From an uncultured Flammeovirgaceae bacterium (GTDB taxonomy: Bacteria > Bacteroidota > Bacteroidia > Cytophagales > Cyclobacteriaceae), in the NCBI GenBank assembly GCA_937883755.1, contig CAKZYA010000011.1:1-64000 (forward strand): DNA of 64,000 bases, in the 5' to 3' direction. The stretch's first letter is position 1; each line of letters opens with the position of its first letter. This document shows positions 61,801 through 64,000 of the stretch, one piece after another. The notes beneath the pieces were generated by a model, which made no database searches, had not been told where the DNA came from, and saw only the letters and a list, made by a program, of their open reading frames with translations. Both the position numbers and the translations under genes were made by a program.

Positions 61801-62263
61801 GACCATCAACCAAGTATTGGGAGAGGAAGCACTTAGTAACGCTTTAGTAAACCGGGTGTACCGATTACAATCATCCGTAGTAATGAATCAGGGTGATGGC
61901 TCGTATCAAGTAGATGAATTACCCATCGAGGCTCAGTTCTCTCCCATTTTTTCTATGATCGCGGGAAATTTTCAGGACAATAATACCCCCAAAATAATAG
62001 TCGCGGGAAATTTCTCAGGAGTAAAACCGGAAGAAGGACGATACGATGCTAACTCTGGATTAGTACTAGAGCAAAAGAACGAGAGCTTTGCAACAGTCAA
62101 CCAAAACACCGGATTACGCATTGATGGCGAAGTTCGCCAGATGGCGGTTGCCCGAACCATAAACGGCAAGAGTTTACTAATCGTGGCGAAAAATGACGAT
62201 GAACCAGAATTTTACTTATATCAGAATCAGTCGGGCAATAGTAGCGAGCTTACTTATCGTTAG
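58877..62263 (+). CDS. FG-GAP/VCBS-repeat lipoprotein with ASPIC/UnbV-like region (CRTAC1-like)
   Basis: LVVACEEK lipobox; many DxNxDGxxD loops (DINNDGLSD, DVNQDGWLD, DLDNDGDLD); NHIMQENIPTKGFQSSVDYTMVLGLDSLETVDSLIVYWG. Confidence 0.93.
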   Translation: MGIKNKKRLIGILGVLVILVVACEEKPTQMFSALSPQESGIDFTNELTLSADFDVFRYRNYYNGGGVAIGDINNDGLSDVYLTANMAQNKLHLNKGDFQFEDITESAGVGGNKVWATGVAMADINGDGLLDIYVCNSGDVMGGKRENELFINNGDLTFSEQAADYGLDDKGFSTHVVFFDYDQDGDLDAYVLNNSFRPVSTLGYENIRHVRDSTGGDKLYRHDISPKGKSFFTDISEEAGIYGSVVGFGLGVTITDVNQDGWLDIYVSNDFFERDYLYINQADGTGRHSGFRDELPQRMGHISHFSMGADAADLNNDGYPEIFVTDMLPDTDERLKTMTNFESYDVHQRKLTNDYYEQYMRNTLQLNNQQGRFQEIGQLAGVHATDWSWGALIADFDNDLNKEIFVSNGVYKDVTNQDFIAYIGSDESILEAMRKESVDFQELVDRMPSNKLSNYLFKQDGSLTYENQAAEWGLSTPSFSNGSAYGDLDNDGDLDLVVNNVNQKSFIYRNNSRQLTQKNYLKLSFVGPDKNSYGVGARVHIYAQGNHIMQENIPTKGFQSSVDYTMVLGLDSLETVDSLIVYWGYESKIQKLYNVTVNQHDTLFFTNAKPAYDNDSNDGDLMFARQENILNPPFQHQENTFVDFNYERLVYHMLSREGPALAVADVNADGLDDFYIGGAAGNAGSLYLQNENGAFNQAEVSAFAQDIKFEDVDAAFFDADGDNDLDLYIVSGGNHQRENATEYQDRLYLLIEFRQGEPVYERAERALPLDRTMGACVKPADFDQDGDVDLFVGARAVPLKYGLPASSTILENDGTGKFTDVTVKVSPRLRNLGMVTDAEWVDFDNDQDLDLVIVGDWMPITLLKNNGANLERLNNVPGLEKTNGWWREIIINDVNQDGEMDFILGNWGLNSTFKASPDKPVMLYISDFDENQTIDQIFTYYEDDSLYPMALRHDLVMQLNYLKKDFTHYEDYAGKTINQVLGEEALSNALVNRVYRLQSSVVMNQGDGSYQVDELPIEAQFSPIFSMIAGNFQDNNTPKIIVAGNFSGVKPEEGRYDANSGLVLEQKNESFATVNQNTGLRIDGEVRQMAVARTINGKSLLIVAKNDDEPEFYLYQNQSGNSSELTYR

Positions 62264-64000
62264 TGCTGCTTGCCGTTCTGGGTCAAATACTCCCCCACTG
62301 TTTGAGTTACTTTCGGCGGAAGCTACGGGTATTAACTTTCAGAATACCCTATCGGAAACCCCGCAGATGAATATTTTCAGCTACCTTTACTTTTACAATG
62401 GTGGAGGGGTAGCCGCTGGAGATTTGAATGGTGATGACCTACCTGATCTGTACTTCACTTCTAACCTTGAAGAAAACAAACTGTACATTAATCAAGGAGG
62501 TTTTGTTTTTCAGGATATAACCGAAACTACTGGAATGGAAGGAAAAGGCGGTTGGACAGCTGGAGTAACCATGGCAGACGTGAACGGAGATGGCAAGTTA
62601 GATATTTATGTCAGTCAATTGGGTGACTACCAAAATATCAGAGGGAAAAATCAATTATACATTAACCAGGGAAACGATGAGCAAGGAAACCCGATGTTTG
62701 AAAATCAGGCTGAAGCCTATGGATTAGATTTAGTCGGCTTCAGTACTCAAGCGGCTTTCTTCGATTACGATCTGGACGGTGACCTAGACATGTATATGCT
62801 CAACCACTCCACCCACGCTAACGGTACGTTTGGACGGGCTACACTACGCCAGGAAAATCATCCGCTGGCGGGTGATAAGTTGCTTCGCAATGATGGTGGA
62901 ACGTTTACTGATGTGACCGATAGTAGTGGGATTTATAGTAGTACGTTGGGCTACGGGTTAGGCATTACAGTAGGTGATATTAATTGGGACGGTTATCCCG
63001 ATGTGTACATTGGCAATGATTTCCACGAGAATGATTATTTGTACATCAACCAGGGCGATGGCACATTTACAGAACAACTGCAAGAATATATTCGCCATAC
63101 TAGTCGCTTCTCTATGGGTAACGATATTGGTGATATTAATAATGATGGTTTACCCGATATCCTCTCACTCGATATGCTTCCCTCTGACCCAGTAATGCTA
63201 AAAATGTCAGCTGGAGAAGATGCTTACGATGTGTATAATTATAAACTCAAGTACGGTTATAATCATCAGTTTGCCCGCAACACGCTTCAACTCAATATGG
63301 GTAACGGTCATTTTAGCGAAATTGGATTGCTCACTGACATCTACGCTACCGACTGGAGTTGGTCGGGATTGATAGCTGATTTTAATCTAGACGGATACAA
63401 AGACCTCTACATTGCCAATGGCATCAAGCGACGTTCCAATGATCTGGACTATATCAAGTACATCTCCAATGACGCAGTGCAGTATCAACTAGAAGGTGAC
63501 CTTACCGAAGAGGATATGGCACTCATTGAACAGTTACCTATCGTAAAAATTCCGAACGCTGCCTTTATGAACCAGGGTGGGCTTCAGTTCAGTAACGTAT
63601 CTCAAAGCTGGGGGCTGAATCAGGAATCGTTCTCTAATGGAGCAGTCTACGCTGATTTAGACAACGATGGCGACCTGGATTTGGTGACTAATAATATTGA
63701 TCAACCTGCTTTTGTCTACCGCAACCGAGCAGCAGAGAATAGCCAAGGTGAGAGCAATTATTTAAAAATAAAGCTATCGGGGAAAGGAGCTAATCCGTTG
63801 GGTATTGGAACCAAGATAATTATTCCGTTAGATACTCAGACCTTGGTACAGGAAATGTATAGTACCCGAGGTTATCAGTCTGCCGTTCCTGCCGAGCTGA
63901 TTATTGGATTAGGCAAAAGAACCCAAGTTGACTCCCTAATTGTGGTTTGGCCCGATCATCGTTTTCAACTATTGCAAAACGTAACGGTTAATCAGACAAT
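62193..64000 (+). CDS. Second FG-GAP/VCBS-repeat ASPIC/UnbV-like lipoprotein, partial (runs off window)
   Basis: Read manually: MTMNQNFTYIRISRAIVASLLIVSAACRSGSNTPPLFELLSAEATGINFQNTLSETPQMNIFSYLYFYNGGGVAAGDLNGDDLPDLYFTSNL... No stop found to 64000; missing from the ORF track because it has no stop in the window. Confidence 0.9.
   Translation, partial: MTMNQNFTYIRISRAIVASLLIVSAACRSGSNTPPLFELLSAEATGINFQNTLSETPQMNIFSYLYFYNGGGVAAGDLNGDDLPDLYFTSNLEENKLYINQGGFVFQDITETTGMEGKGGWTAGVTMADVNGDGKLDIYVSQLGDYQNIRGKNQLYINQGNDEQGNPMFENQAEAYGLDLVGFSTQAAFFDYDLDGDLDMYMLNHSTHANGTFGRATLRQENHPLAGDKLLRNDGGTFTDVTDSSGIYSSTLGYGLGITVGDINWDGYPDVYIGNDFHENDYLYINQGDGTFTEQLQEYIRHTSRFSMGNDIGDINNDGLPDILSLDMLPSDPVMLKMSAGEDAYDVYNYKLKYGYNHQFARNTLQLNMGNGHFSEIGLLTDIYATDWSWSGLIADFNLDGYKDLYIANGIKRRSNDLDYIKYISNDAVQYQLEGDLTEEDMALIEQLPIVKIPNAAFMNQGGLQFSNVSQSWGLNQESFSNGAVYADLDNDGDLDLVTNNIDQPAFVYRNRAAENSQGESNYLKIKLSGKGANPLGIGTKIIIPLDTQTLVQEMYSTRGYQSAVPAELIIGLGKRTQVDSLIVVWPDHRFQLLQNVTVNQT

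Noticed and set aside
62974-63195. 73-aa plus-strand ORF in the ORF track
   Set aside because: Shadow frame inside the partial second FG-GAP gene that starts at 62193 and runs past the window.

Overview
A Bacteroidota (Cytophagales-like) chromosomal window with no rRNA, tRNA, CRISPR array or obvious transposon. From left to right: (i) a minus-strand surface-protein locus (ELWxxDGT-repeat protein, T9SS-sorted protein, S74 tail-fiber-domain protein) beside a NarL/LuxR-type two-component system; (ii) prfC, a HEAT/AlkD-like gene, an alpha/beta hydrolase and a zinc-ribbon gene; (iii) a tripartite RND efflux operon; (iv) GH97, an NTF2-like gene and a VPS10/sortilin-like protein; (v) a minus-strand amino-sugar locus (SDR, nagA, nagB, SSS symporter, two Tat-signal Gfo/Idh/MocA oxidoreductases); (vi) an ALO-type FAD oxidase and a one-protein hybrid two-component regulator; (vii) a candidate D-apionate-type acid-sugar locus (ApnO-like and DUF1537 kinase) with a stop-interrupted DinB gene; (viii) housekeeping genes (carbonic anhydrase, LOG, lytic transglycosylase, RluA, atpDC); (ix) SusC/SusD followed by two tandem FG-GAP/ASPIC-UnbV proteins, the second running off the window. 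The best non-gene signals are: a 52-nt palindromic element repeated at 41 and 40 nt upstream of two surface-protein genes; a REP-like GC-rich palindrome found once intergenically and once in-frame inside an RluA gene; a perfect 30-bp palindrome overlapping the nagA stop; a DinB gene cut by one in-frame TAG; a decayed T9SS C-terminal pseudogene missed by the ORF track; and about 71 bp of different-frame overlap between the two tandem FG-GAP genes. All calls are from reading the sequence; no database search was run.
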